A DNA stretch of 64,000 bases from ZC4RG20 sp036381515. GTDB taxonomy: Bacteria > Pseudomonadota > Gammaproteobacteria > Steroidobacterales > Rariloculaceae. The stretch lies in assembly GCA_036381515.1 (NCBI GenBank), contig DASVCR010000081.1:1-64000 (forward strand). Direction: 5' to 3'. Numbering within the stretch: position 1 is the first letter of the stretch; every line of letters begins with the position of its first letter. Under the pieces are notes generated by a model that saw nothing but the letters and a program-made list of their open reading frames with translations, had not been told where the DNA came from and did no database searches. This document shows positions 45,227 through 54,029 of this stretch, in pieces. Position numbers and translations under genes: made by a program.

Positions 45227-46279
45227 TCACTCCTTCAGCGTGTGATCGGGGTTCTCCGGCCGGCAGCCGAACGGCTCGATCGTCAGATTGCTCGGCGCGT
45301 ACTCGGCGACCGCCGTGTCGAACGGCCGCGTGAAGAACTTCGGATCGTCGTGATCGATGCTGACGACGAGCCGCTGCCTCTCGGCGTCGAACCGAATGCG
45401 CTCGACGGTCGTCAATGCATCGGAGTGCAGGAGGCCTCGGGTCGGCTGCCCCGGCCGCTCTACGTACTGATTGAGGACGCCCTCGGCGTAATTCGCCGTC
45501 TCGACGACCAGCGTGTCGCCTTCGAAACGGCCGATCGAGTGGCCGAGCGTCGTGCGCGGACCGTCCGCGGGGTGCTCGGTCTGGTCGAGATGCACGATCC
45601 GCTCGACGTCCATCCATTCGTGTCGCAGGATCACGAGGTCGCCGTCGCGGACGATCTCGAGCGGCGTGCCGGGCGCGAACCAGACACGCCTTATCGCGAC
45701 GGGATCGCAGCGAAACGTCGGGTCGTCGACGAACGGATCGTACGCCGCGACGGCCGCCTCCCCCGCCGGCGTCAGGTAGTCCATCATCGGCTGCGGGCCG
45801 CTCGTCGGGCGGTTAGCCGGAACGAGGAGCCACGTGCCGTAGATGTCGTGCCGCTCCGCCAGCGGGCGCGCGTCGGCCGTCGAGCGAGCGCCGGCCCCCG
45901 GCCCGTTCACGTTCAGCACGCGGCCGTCTGCGAGCTCGACCGTGTTGAAGAAGCACATGTAAGGATCGCGGCGCGCCTGCGAGCCGGTCACGGTGATGCG
46001 CTCGCCCGGCGCGAGCATGGAGCGGTGGATGCCGTTCCGCTCGAGCTGCGTGACCCCGTGCGACTCGCAGACGTACTCGCGCGTGAGGCCGTTCTCGTCG
46101 ACGGCTTCGATGTGGACGTACGCATGCGGGTTGCGCGGCTCGAACTCGATCACGGTCCCGCTGATGACGACGGGCTTCTCCGCATCGAAGTGCGGCGCGA
46201 AGCTGTGGTGGGCGGCCGCGGTGGATGCGGCCGAGATGCCTAAGACGTAGCCGAGCCCGACGACGACGCGAGATTGCAT
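45227..46279 (-). CDS. DUF6152 family exported protein (copy 2)
   Basis: 350 residues, distant paralogue of the gene at 12809-14026. The ATG at 46279 follows GGAGGGGAGAC and gives a signal peptide (VLGISAASTAAAHHSFAPHF, cleavage after AAA). The DUF6152 region runs to ITVTGSQARRDPYMCFF; the rest has the shared EHPADGPRTTLGHSIGRFEG and DTLVVETANYAEG blocks. The function is unknown; export and the conserved His pair after cleavage suggest a periplasmic metal- or ligand-binding role. It is 35 bases downstream of the propeller-SnoaL gene and probably co-transcribed. Confidence 0.85.
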   Translation of the reverse strand: MQSRVVVGLGYVLGISAASTAAAHHSFAPHFDAEKPVVISGTVIEFEPRNPHAYVHIEAVDENGLTREYVCESHGVTQLERNGIHRSMLAPGERITVTGSQARRDPYMCFFNTVELADGRVLNVNGPGAGARSTADARPLAERHDIYGTWLLVPANRPTSGPQPMMDYLTPAGEAAVAAYDPFVDDPTFRCDPVAIRRVWFAPGTPLEIVRDGDLVILRHEWMDVERIVHLDQTEHPADGPRTTLGHSIGRFEGDTLVVETANYAEGVLNQYVERPGQPTRGLLHSDALTTVERIRFDAERQRLVVSIDHDDPKFFTRPFDTAVAEYAPSNLTIEPFGCRPENPDHTLKE

Positions 46280-46314
46280 GTCTCCCCTCCTTTGCTCGAA
46301 ACGGCCACCTCGCC

Positions 46315-47844
46315 CTACTCGCTCCTGACCCGCCGCAGGATCTGCCACTCGCCGTTGCGCTTCACGAGCTCGTCCTCGTAGCGGCCGATCGCCGAGATGT
46401 GAATGTCGACGTTCGTCTTCATGACGACCATCCACGTCGACTTATGCCGCGCCGTATCCTCGTCGACGATCTCGATCAGCGAATCGCTGTTGCGGTTGTA
46501 GCGGCGAAGGCTCGCCGGGTCGTAGCTCAGCGTGGCGGGATCGGTGTTCCGTTGGCGCTCCAGGCGATCGGTGATGATCGTGCGGATGTCGTCGCGCCCC
46601 ACGTACCGCATCTTCTGGTAGCCGAAGACCGGCCCTTCTCCGGTCAGCTCGTACACAGCGTCCTCGGCGAACGCGTTGGCGAAGAGATCCGGATCGCCGA
46701 GCTCGAAGCCGAGATTCGCGCGCGCGAGCACCTGCTCGATCGCTTCGCGGTCCGACAGGCGCGTTGCGCCGTGACGGAACGGGAGGTCGCCGTACGCGAT
46801 GCGATCGCCTTGGAACGTGCCGAGCCAGAACCGGCCGTCGTGCGTCAGGACCATCGTCGCGTTGCTGAAGACCGGCGTCGCCGGCGTGTCGACGACGACC
46901 TCGTACTCCATCGTCGCCGGGTCGATCGCGATCCCGAACGTGCCGCGAGGACACGTGGCGAGCCGCTCGAGATCGTGCTGCGGTCCCGGCTTGCCGCCGC
47001 ACTCGGGCACGTCGTTCTTCATGCCGGCCGTCAGCAGGCGACCGGCGCCATCGAAATGGACGTTGTCCGGCGTGAACGGCAGAGGCTGCGTCGTCCGGAG
47101 CTGCCGCGCGGGCTTCGTGTTCGAGAACGCGACGACCGTCTGGAAGCCCGACGAGACGACGTAGATTTCCTTGCCGTCCGGCGACACCTCGATGCCGTTG
47201 TTGCCCGGCAGCTCCGTGCCTTCGATCCGCGTGAAGCCCGGATCGCCGGGCGACCACTCGAGGACGACGCCGGTCGGCCGCATCGCGACCGAGTCCGCGA
47301 ACGTTCGGCCCGGCAGGATCAGCACGGTCGCGACGAGCGATCCGTCCGCGAGCGACGCGACGCTGTTCGCGGCGAGCCCGTCGGGCAGGCGCACGCAGCC
47401 CTTCCAGGTCACCGTCGGCCGCTCGCCGGTCGCGTCGACGTCGAAGACCTCGATCGACTCGCGCTCGCCGTGCATCACGGCATACAGCGTCGAGTGACCG
47501 CCGCTGCCGGGCCGAAGGTTCAGGCCGTGCGCGTTGAAGCGCGCGGGATCGGGCGGCTCGGTGCAGTCCGGATACATCGGATCGTGCGCCGCGCGCGGCC
47601 GCTCGCCCGGATAAAGCGGGCTCCACGTTGCGTTGTCGGCATCGACGAGCGCGAGCCCCGCGCCTTCCGCCATCGAGCTCGCGATGATGAAGTCCGTGCC
47701 CGGAACGAGCACGAGGTCTTCCGGGTTCTGCAGACCGCAGACGAACTCTTGACCTGCCGCCGGCGCGCAGCCCGCGTCGGACGACTGGCCGAAGGCCGGC
47801 AGCGATGCGGCGGCCAGGATGGACAAGAGAGCGAGCCTCGTCAT
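46315..47844 (-). CDS. Exported SMP-30-like propeller fused to a SnoaL-like domain
   Basis: 509 residues. A signal peptide (LALLSILAAASLPAFGQS) is followed by a beta-propeller resembling gluconolactonase/SMP-30 proteins (PEDLVLVPGTDFIIASSM, NGIEVSPDGKEIYVVSSGF, NVHFDGAGRLLTAGMKND). The C-terminal 135 residues (DREAIEQVLARANLGFELGD onward, with MRYVGRDDIRTIIT) form a SnoaL/NTF2-like domain. The ATG at 47844 follows GGGAGG. This pairing of a propeller and an NTF2-like domain in one secreted protein is unusual; the substrate is unknown. It is followed by the DUF6152 gene 35 bases later. Confidence 0.84.
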   Translation of the reverse strand: MTRLALLSILAAASLPAFGQSSDAGCAPAAGQEFVCGLQNPEDLVLVPGTDFIIASSMAEGAGLALVDADNATWSPLYPGERPRAAHDPMYPDCTEPPDPARFNAHGLNLRPGSGGHSTLYAVMHGERESIEVFDVDATGERPTVTWKGCVRLPDGLAANSVASLADGSLVATVLILPGRTFADSVAMRPTGVVLEWSPGDPGFTRIEGTELPGNNGIEVSPDGKEIYVVSSGFQTVVAFSNTKPARQLRTTQPLPFTPDNVHFDGAGRLLTAGMKNDVPECGGKPGPQHDLERLATCPRGTFGIAIDPATMEYEVVVDTPATPVFSNATMVLTHDGRFWLGTFQGDRIAYGDLPFRHGATRLSDREAIEQVLARANLGFELGDPDLFANAFAEDAVYELTGEGPVFGYQKMRYVGRDDIRTIITDRLERQRNTDPATLSYDPASLRRYNRNSDSLIEIVDEDTARHKSTWMVVMKTNVDIHISAIGRYEDELVKRNGEWQILRRVRSE

Positions 47845-47997
47845 GCCGGATCCTCCCCTGCGTTGAAGCGCCCCGGAGGCCATTATTCACGAAGTGCGGC
47901 AAGCAAGCACGAGGCGCCGCCGACTGCAGCACGGAATGGTCGTATCATGCGGCTCGATCTTCCCGCGGGAATAATGAGATAGGTCAAGGACGAGCCG

Positions 47998-49389
47998 ATG
48001 CGCATCCTGATGATCTCCGCGGAGTACGCTCCGCTCGCGAAGACGGGCGGCCTCGCGGACGCCCTCGCCGGACTCTCGGACGCGCTCTCGCGCCGGGGGC
48101 ACGATGTCCGCGCGTTGCTGCCGGGGTACGGGCGGCCTCTGCCGCCGGGCTACGTCGGGTCGCGTGCCGAGCGGATCGCCGGGGTCGAGCTGCGGGTCGC
48201 TCAACGTACCGAAGGCGGGCCGACCCTCTTCGTCGTCGAGTCCGACGAGATCGGCCGCGACGGCCGGATTTACCTCGGAGACGACCGTGACGGCGCGCGC
48301 TTCTGGCGGTTCAGCCGCGCGGCGCTCGATGTCGTTGCCGCGCTCGACTGGCACCCGGACGTGCTCCATTGTCACGACTGGCACGCCTCGCTCGTCCCCG
48401 CGCTCGCGCGCCGTTCGACGCTCGCGGCGACGCCCTCCGTGCTGACGCTGCACAACGCGGGCTACCAGGGCACGTTCGCGCGCGGCGTGCTGCCCGAGGA
48501 CGCGCAGTCAGCGATCGCCGCGCTCGAGGACGACGCGTCCCGCGCCCGCGACTGGGTCCGCTTCCTCGAGCTCGGCATCCGGCATGCGAGCATCGTGACG
48601 ACCGTGAGCCCAGGCTACGCACGCGAGCTTCGCACGCCGGAGCTCGGCATGGGCCTGGATGGACTGCTGCGCAAGCGCGGCGACGACTTCGTCGGCATCC
48701 TGAACGGCGTCGACTACTCGCTGTGGGATCCGGAGTCGGACCCGTACCTCTCGACGCGCTTCACGCGGAGCGATTCGTCGGGCAAGCGACGCGTGAAGCT
48801 CGAGCTCTGCGGCGAGCTCGGTCTGGTCGACGATGCCCCGCTCGTCGGCGCGGTCTCGCGTCTCGTCGAGCAGAAGGGCATCGATCTCCTCGTCGCCGCG
48901 CTGCCGGAGCTGCTCGGGCGCACGCGCGCACGTTTCGCGATCCTCGGCAGCGGGGAGGCGTGGCTCGAGGCGACCCTGGCGGGGCTCGCGGCATCGCATC
49001 GGGAGCGGCTCGCGTTCCGCTCCGGATACGACGAGGCGCTCGCGCATCGGATCATCGCGGGCAGCGATCTGCTCGTGATGCCGTCACGCTACGAGCCGTG
49101 CGGCCTGACGCAGCTCTATGCGATGCGCTACGGCACGATCCCGGTCGTGCGCAAGACCGGCGGGCTTGCCGATACAGTTTCGCATTTCGATTCGGCGACG
49201 GGCAAAGGCACGGGGTGCGTGTTCGAGCATGCCGATGCGCAGGGGCTGATCTGGGGGCTCACGACCGCGCTCGGGTGGTACGAGGACGAAGGCGTGTGGC
49301 GGCGAGTGGTGGCCAACGCGCTGCAGGTCGACTTCTCGTGGACGCGACAGAGCGCTGAGTATGAGGCTCTGTATCGACGCTCGAGCTAG
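47998..49389 (+). CDS. glgA: Glycogen synthase
   Basis: 463 residues, family GT5. The ADP-glucose-binding KTGGLADA is near residue 18; WHPDVLHCHDWHASLVPAL, EDDASRARDWVRFLELGIRH-type block, GAVSRLVEQKGIDLLVAALP and RYEPCGLTQLYAMRYGTIPV are all family motifs. It elongates alpha-1,4-glucan from ADP-glucose made by GlgC. AAGGA precedes the ATG. It is the only plus-strand member of the glycogen set, divided from malQ-glgC-rluE-glgX-glgP by the sodC-like gene. Confidence 0.95.
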   Translation: MRILMISAEYAPLAKTGGLADALAGLSDALSRRGHDVRALLPGYGRPLPPGYVGSRAERIAGVELRVAQRTEGGPTLFVVESDEIGRDGRIYLGDDRDGARFWRFSRAALDVVAALDWHPDVLHCHDWHASLVPALARRSTLAATPSVLTLHNAGYQGTFARGVLPEDAQSAIAALEDDASRARDWVRFLELGIRHASIVTTVSPGYARELRTPELGMGLDGLLRKRGDDFVGILNGVDYSLWDPESDPYLSTRFTRSDSSGKRRVKLELCGELGLVDDAPLVGAVSRLVEQKGIDLLVAALPELLGRTRARFAILGSGEAWLEATLAGLAASHRERLAFRSGYDEALAHRIIAGSDLLVMPSRYEPCGLTQLYAMRYGTIPVVRKTGGLADTVSHFDSATGKGTGCVFEHADAQGLIWGLTTALGWYEDEGVWRRVVANALQVDFSWTRQSAEYEALYRRSS

Positions 49390-49571
49390 CTTGTCGATTT
49401 TCCGACGTTTGGCTGTGTCCTGACTCGGCTTTGGATTCCACGTCAGCGGATCCAACACCAGGTCATCGTCGCGCCTGGCCTCCCGACCCACCGTTGGCAC
49501 CCATCTTGCTGCGCTTCGTGATCGCACACTCGGGACGCGGAGCCGCAAGGCCGGCGTCAAGGATTGACAGC

Positions 49572-50393
49572 ATGGACTCGCAGCACGAAATCTCGGAAGC
49601 AATCGAAGCGACGACGCGAAGCCAGGAGACGCACTCCCACCGGCGACTACGCATGAGCCCACTTGCGTCCGCCGCGTTCCTCGCGATGGGCATCATCGCC
49701 TGCAGCATGGTCGTCCAAACGAGCAACGCTCAGCAGCCTGAGCCCTCGGGCGCGGAGCCTGACCGCGGAGACATCGACATCGGTGCCCGCTCCACCGAAT
49801 CGGGTAACGCGGAGCGCAACGAAGCCGCCGCTCGAGCAAATCAAGAATCCAGCCAGAGCTCGGACAGGACGCAGGATCTCGAATCCGCCGCCGGCGAAGC
49901 GGAAACTGGAATTGCCGCCGCCGGTTCTCGCGGCACCGTGAGCGCGACGGCGACGATCGAGCCCGTCGGCGGCGGCCAGGCTCGAGGCGAGGCGTCGTTC
50001 GTCGAGACCGAGGAAGGTCTAGAGATCGTCGTCACGATGTCCGGGCTCGAGCCCGGCGAGCACGGCATTCACATCCACGAGAACGGCGATTGCTCGGGAC
50101 CGGCGGCCGAAGCGGCCGGCCACCATTTCAACCCGGACGACTCGCCGCACGGCGCGCCGACCAACGATGCGTCCACTCGGCACGCCGGCGATCTCGGGAA
50201 CATCATGGCCGACGAGTCAGGTGAGGCCGAGCTCGGCATGACCGACGACATCCTGACGGTCGAGGGCGAGCGCGGCGTCGCCGGTAAGGCGATCGTCGTG
50301 CATTCAGGTGAGGACGACCTGATGTCGCAGCCATCGGGCGAGTCGGGGGATCCGGTTGCGTGCGGGGTGATCGAGACGAGTGCGCGGGGCTGA
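49572..50393 (+). CDS. Cu/Zn superoxide dismutase family protein, exported
   Basis: 273 residues. An N-terminal segment (LASAAFLAMGIIACSMVVQ) has IIAC, a possible lipobox, so it may be a lipoprotein. A low-complexity linker rich in Glu, Ser and Gln follows (to about residue 130), then a SodC domain: GEHGIHIHENGDCSG (Cu ligands His), GHHFNP, RHAGDLGN and KAIVVHSGEDD (zinc and copper ligands), Cys pair in DCS and ACGVIE. At the position of the active-site Arg before ACGVI the sequence has DPVACGVI, so that Arg appears to be Pro. The dismutase rate may be lowered. The start 49572 follows AAGGA. Confidence 0.85.
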   Translation: MDSQHEISEAIEATTRSQETHSHRRLRMSPLASAAFLAMGIIACSMVVQTSNAQQPEPSGAEPDRGDIDIGARSTESGNAERNEAAARANQESSQSSDRTQDLESAAGEAETGIAAAGSRGTVSATATIEPVGGGQARGEASFVETEEGLEIVVTMSGLEPGEHGIHIHENGDCSGPAAEAAGHHFNPDDSPHGAPTNDASTRHAGDLGNIMADESGEAELGMTDDILTVEGERGVAGKAIVVHSGEDDLMSQPSGESGDPVACGVIETSARG

Positions 50394-50406
50394 TCGGGCG
50401 ACCAAC

Positions 50407-50447
50407 GTGTCAGACACCATTTTTCGAAGAAAAATGGTGTCTGACAC
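50407..50447. repeat. REP-like palindrome between convergent sodC-like and malQ genes, possible terminator
   Basis: Perfect 19-base arms (50407-50425 and 50429-50447), core GTGTCAGACACCATTTTTC, loop of 3. Located 13 bases after the SodC stop and 15 before the malQ stop; as at 2402-2444 it can form a strong stem for both transcripts. Confidence 0.85.
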
Positions 50448-50462
50448 ATCCGCGAAACGACA

Positions 50463-51914
50463 CTAGGCGAGGCGGGCGGTGCGCTCGGCGCGCCGTCGTG
50501 CGTCGATCGCGATCTCAGGCGCGACGTCGCGCCACGCGAAGCGCCAGCGCCAGTTGCCTTCCGTCGAGCCCGGCCGGTTCATCCTCGCTTCGCTGCCGAG
50601 CGCGAGCAAGTCCTGCATCGGCACGACGGCAAGCTGCGCCGGCGACGCGTACACGGTGTCGATGAACGCGTCGGGCATCTTTGGATCGCCGCCGAACGCC
50701 TGCCGCACCCGCGCACGCGTGACCTCGTCGATGCGCGCGTACCAGCCGACGGCCGTGTCGTTGTCGTGCGTGCCGGTGTAGACGACCTGATTGTGCCGAT
50801 GACTCGCGGGCACGTGCGGATTGTCCGGCAAGCCGTCGAACGCGAACTGCAGCACGACCATCCCCGGCAAGGCGAAGCGGTCGCGCAGCGCGCGTACCTC
50901 GTCCGTGATGAGTCCCAGATCCTCGGCGACGAGCGGAACGTCGCCGAGCCGCGCCTTCAGCGTCTCGAGCAGCTTGTCGCCGGGGGCCTTTTCCCAGTGC
51001 CCCTCGCGCGCGGTCGCGGCCGCGGCCGGCACCTCCCAGTACGACTCGAGCGCGCGAAAGTGATCGATGCGCAAGAGATCGAAACGCGTGAGCTCGTGCT
51101 CGAGCCGCCGCATCCACCAGTCGAAGCCCGAGCGCTCGTGCGCCGGCCAGTCATAGAGCGGATTGCCCCAGAGCTGGCCGTCCTCGTTGAAATAGTCGGG
51201 CGGCACGCCGGCGACCGCCGTGGGCCGCCCCTGCTCGTCGACCTGGAAGAGCTCGGGCTCCCACCACACCTCGACGCTGTCGACGTGCACGTAGAACGGC
51301 ATGTCCCCGAAGAGGCGCACGCCACGCACGTTTGCGTAGTGCTTCAACGAAGACCACGAGAGGTCGAACAGATACTGCTGGAACGCGATCGAGCGAAGCC
51401 GCTCGCGCTCGGCGGCGACGAGCTTCGGCAGCCCGGGGGACCTGCGTCGCCGCACCTCCGTCGGCCACGCCCACCACGGCGCGCCGTCATGCCGCGCGCG
51501 CAGCAGCTCGAACAGCGCATACGGCAAGAGCCACCTGCGCTCGCGCCACACGAACGCGGCGAACCGGTGCCGCTGCTCGCGGCTCGCGTGATCGCGAAAG
51601 GACCGATACGCGTCGAGCGGCGCCGCATGCACGGCGTCGAACGCCATGCGCTCCGGCAGCTCGCCGAGCTCCGCGAGGCGTGCCGGATCGAGCAGCAGGA
51701 CGTCGCCTGCGAACGCCGAGCGCAGCGTATACGGCGAGCCGTGAAGATCGGGCGGCCCGAGCGGCAGCGTCTGCCACACGCTGAAGCCGCCGTCGACGAG
51801 CCAGTCCACGAAGCGGAGCGCATCGTTACCGAGCGTGCCGCGCGGCCCGGGGCCGGGCAACGACGTCGGATGCAGCAGAACGCCCGCGCGACGGCGGGCG
51901 AGGACGTCGCTCAT
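50463..51914 (-). CDS. malQ: 4-alpha-glucanotransferase
   Basis: 483 residues of GH77. RRAGVLLHPTSLPGPGPRG, SVWQTLPLGPPDLHGSPY, VPLVAEDLGLITDEVRALR (catalytic Glu region), LLRIDHFRALESYW (nucleophile Asp) and VVYTGTHDNDTAVGWY are conserved. It moves alpha-1,4-glucan segments and works with GlgP and GlgX to turn over glycogen. The ATG at 51914 is the first in the homologous region. It is the last gene of the minus-strand glycogen operon, 26 bases after glgC. Confidence 0.94.
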   Translation of the reverse strand: MSDVLARRRAGVLLHPTSLPGPGPRGTLGNDALRFVDWLVDGGFSVWQTLPLGPPDLHGSPYTLRSAFAGDVLLLDPARLAELGELPERMAFDAVHAAPLDAYRSFRDHASREQRHRFAAFVWRERRWLLPYALFELLRARHDGAPWWAWPTEVRRRRSPGLPKLVAAERERLRSIAFQQYLFDLSWSSLKHYANVRGVRLFGDMPFYVHVDSVEVWWEPELFQVDEQGRPTAVAGVPPDYFNEDGQLWGNPLYDWPAHERSGFDWWMRRLEHELTRFDLLRIDHFRALESYWEVPAAAATAREGHWEKAPGDKLLETLKARLGDVPLVAEDLGLITDEVRALRDRFALPGMVVLQFAFDGLPDNPHVPASHRHNQVVYTGTHDNDTAVGWYARIDEVTRARVRQAFGGDPKMPDAFIDTVYASPAQLAVVPMQDLLALGSEARMNRPGSTEGNWRWRFAWRDVAPEIAIDARRRAERTARLA

Positions 51915-51940
51915 CGGTTCGATCCAGGCTCCTTGCCTTA

Positions 51941-53212
51941 CTAACCTTTGCTCCCGCCGCGCTGCCCGCCGAGCATGTCGCGCGTGACGAGGACCACGCC
52001 CTGCTCGCTCACGTAGAACCGGCGCCGATCCGCGTCGCGGTCGAGGCCGATCACCGTGCCGTCCGGGACGACCGTATCCTCGTCGATGATGGCCCGCTCG
52101 ATGTGGCAGTCGCGCCCGATCGACACGTTCGGCAGCACGACGGAGCGATACACGAGCGAGCGCTCCGCGACTCTGACGTTGAAAAACAGCAGCGACTCGC
52201 GGACGGTCGCACCCGAGACGATACAGCCGCCCGATACCATCGAGTTGATCGCGGCGCCCCGCCGCCCGTCCTCGTCGAGCACGAACTTCGCGCTCGGCAC
52301 CTGCTCCTGATAGGTCCAAATCGGCCACGCGTCGTCGTAGAGATTGAGCTCGGGGTTCACGTGCACGAGCTCCATGTTCGCGTGGTAGTACGCGTCCACT
52401 GTGCCGACGTCGCGCCAGTACGCCTGCGCCTTCGTCTCGATGTCCTGGAACGGATACGCGAACACGCGCGCATCCTTCAGCGCGTCCGGGATCACGTCGC
52501 GGCCGAAGTCGTGGCGGGTGTCCTCGCGCCTCGCGTTGCGCTCGAGCCGCTCGCGCAGGAACCGAGGCTCGACGACGTAGATGCCCATCGAAGCGAGCGC
52601 GATGCCCTCGCGGCCCGGCATCGAGCGCGGCTTCGCCGGCTTCTCGTCGAAGCCGATCACGCGATGCGACGAATCGACGCTCATCACGCCGAACTCGTGC
52701 GCCTCGGACACCGGCACCTGCACGCCGCCGATCGTGATGTCGGCCCGGCTCTCCTTGTGGAACGCGATCAGCGGCCCGTAATCCATCTTGTAGACGTGAT
52801 CGCCGGCGAGCACGAGCACGGTCTCCGGACGGTACTGCTCGATGAAGTCGAGATTCTGATAGACCGCGTCCGCGGTGCCGCGGTACCAGTATTCCCCGTG
52901 CTGCTGCTGCGCCGGGACGATGTCGATGAACTCGCCGAGCTCGCCGTGCAGATAGCCCCAGCCGCGGCGCACGTGCTGGATCAGGGACTGGGCCTTGTAC
53001 TGCGTGAGGATCAGGATCTGCCGGATCCCCGAGTTCACGCAGTTCGACAGCGTGAAGTCGATGATCCGGTACTTGCCGCCGAACGGCGTCGCGGGCTTCG
53101 CGCGGTTGTCCGTCATGTGCATCAGACGTTGACCGCGGCCGCCCGCCATGATGACCGCCATCGTGCGGCGCGTGAGCTGACTCACGACGCGATGCACGAT
53201 GGGGCGCTTCAT
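51941..53212 (-). CDS. glgC: Glucose-1-phosphate adenylyltransferase
   Basis: 423 residues. VIMAGGRGQRLMHMTDNRAK is the nucleotidyltransferase loop (GGRGQRL), EYWYRGTADAVYQNLDFI and GDHVYKMDYGPLIAFH are active-site blocks; the C-terminal left-handed helix ends RRFYVSEQGVVLVTRDML. It makes ADP-glucose for GlgA and is the committed step. It is in the glycogen operon between malQ and rluE. A GGAG site precedes the ATG at 53212. Confidence 0.96.
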   Translation of the reverse strand: MKRPIVHRVVSQLTRRTMAVIMAGGRGQRLMHMTDNRAKPATPFGGKYRIIDFTLSNCVNSGIRQILILTQYKAQSLIQHVRRGWGYLHGELGEFIDIVPAQQQHGEYWYRGTADAVYQNLDFIEQYRPETVLVLAGDHVYKMDYGPLIAFHKESRADITIGGVQVPVSEAHEFGVMSVDSSHRVIGFDEKPAKPRSMPGREGIALASMGIYVVEPRFLRERLERNARREDTRHDFGRDVIPDALKDARVFAYPFQDIETKAQAYWRDVGTVDAYYHANMELVHVNPELNLYDDAWPIWTYQEQVPSAKFVLDEDGRRGAAINSMVSGGCIVSGATVRESLLFFNVRVAERSLVYRSVVLPNVSIGRDCHIERAIIDEDTVVPDGTVIGLDRDADRRRFYVSEQGVVLVTRDMLGGQRGGSKG

Positions 53213-53300
53213 CTTGCCGAGGCTCCGTCCATCGTCTCGAGTATATTGGGCGCTGCGACGGGCGTCGACGCGGACGAAACGGAGTCCGAGAGCGTCGCGC

Positions 53301-54029
53301 TCATCCCGCTTTGCGGCCGCGCACGCTCGCGGCGTAGGCTTCGAGCGCGGCGAGCGCGGCGTCGATCTCCGCGCGATCGAGCCGCCGCGACTCGCCGGGC
53401 GCCAGCCCTTCGACGCTGAACGGCCCGACCGACCAGCGCACGAGCCGCAGCGTCGGCAAGCCGACGGCGGCCGTCATCCGGCGGACCTGCCGGTTCCGCC
53501 CCTCCCTGATCGCGAGACGAATCCACGACGTCGGGATCGCCTTGCGGTAGCGGATCGGCGGATCGCGCGGCCACAGCCAGTCGGGCTCGCCGACGCGCTC
53601 CGCGCGCGCGGGGAGCGTCGGTCCGTCGCGCAGCACGACGCCGCGCGCGAGCCGCGCGAGCGCGTCGTCGCCAGCCTCGCCTTCGACCTGCGCGAAGTAC
53701 ACCTTCTCGGTCTTCCATCTCGGATCGGCGAGCCGCGCCTGCAGCGCGCCCGAATCGGTCAGGACGAGCAGGCCCTCGCTGTCGTAGTCAAGGCGTCCCG
53801 CCGGGCGCATCCGCGGCGCGTCGACGTAGTCGGCGAGGCACGCCTTGCCGTCGCTGCTCGTGAACTGACTCAGCACGCGGAACGGCTTGTTGAGCAGCAG
53901 CACGGCCGGCGGACGGCGTGGTCCGCTCCGGGCACGGGTCTGAACCGCGCTCCTCGCATGAGCCTTGAGCCCGCTCCGTGCCCGGGGCCCGCGCACGCGG
54001 CTACGCCTCCTCGAACACGGCGATCGCAC
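53301..54029 (-). CDS. rluE: 23S rRNA pseudouridine synthase RluE
   Basis: 242 residues of the RsuA family. GRLDYDSEGLLVLT holds the catalytic Asp; LLLNKPFRVLSQFTSSDGKA, LRDGPTLPARAERVGEPDWL, WPRDPPIRYRKAIPTSW and EGRNRQVRRMTAAVGLPTLR match E. coli RluE, which modifies U2457 of 23S rRNA. There is no S4 domain. Its start (54029) overlaps the glgX end by 29 bases, so a translation-related enzyme sits inside the glycogen operon, which is unusual. The first about 40 residues are Arg-rich and not conserved, and the true start may be further in. Confidence 0.9.
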   Translation of the reverse strand: MRSPCSRRRSRVRGPRARSGLKAHARSAVQTRARSGPRRPPAVLLLNKPFRVLSQFTSSDGKACLADYVDAPRMRPAGRLDYDSEGLLVLTDSGALQARLADPRWKTEKVYFAQVEGEAGDDALARLARGVVLRDGPTLPARAERVGEPDWLWPRDPPIRYRKAIPTSWIRLAIREGRNRQVRRMTAAVGLPTLRLVRWSVGPFSVEGLAPGESRRLDRAEIDAALAALEAYAASVRGRKAG

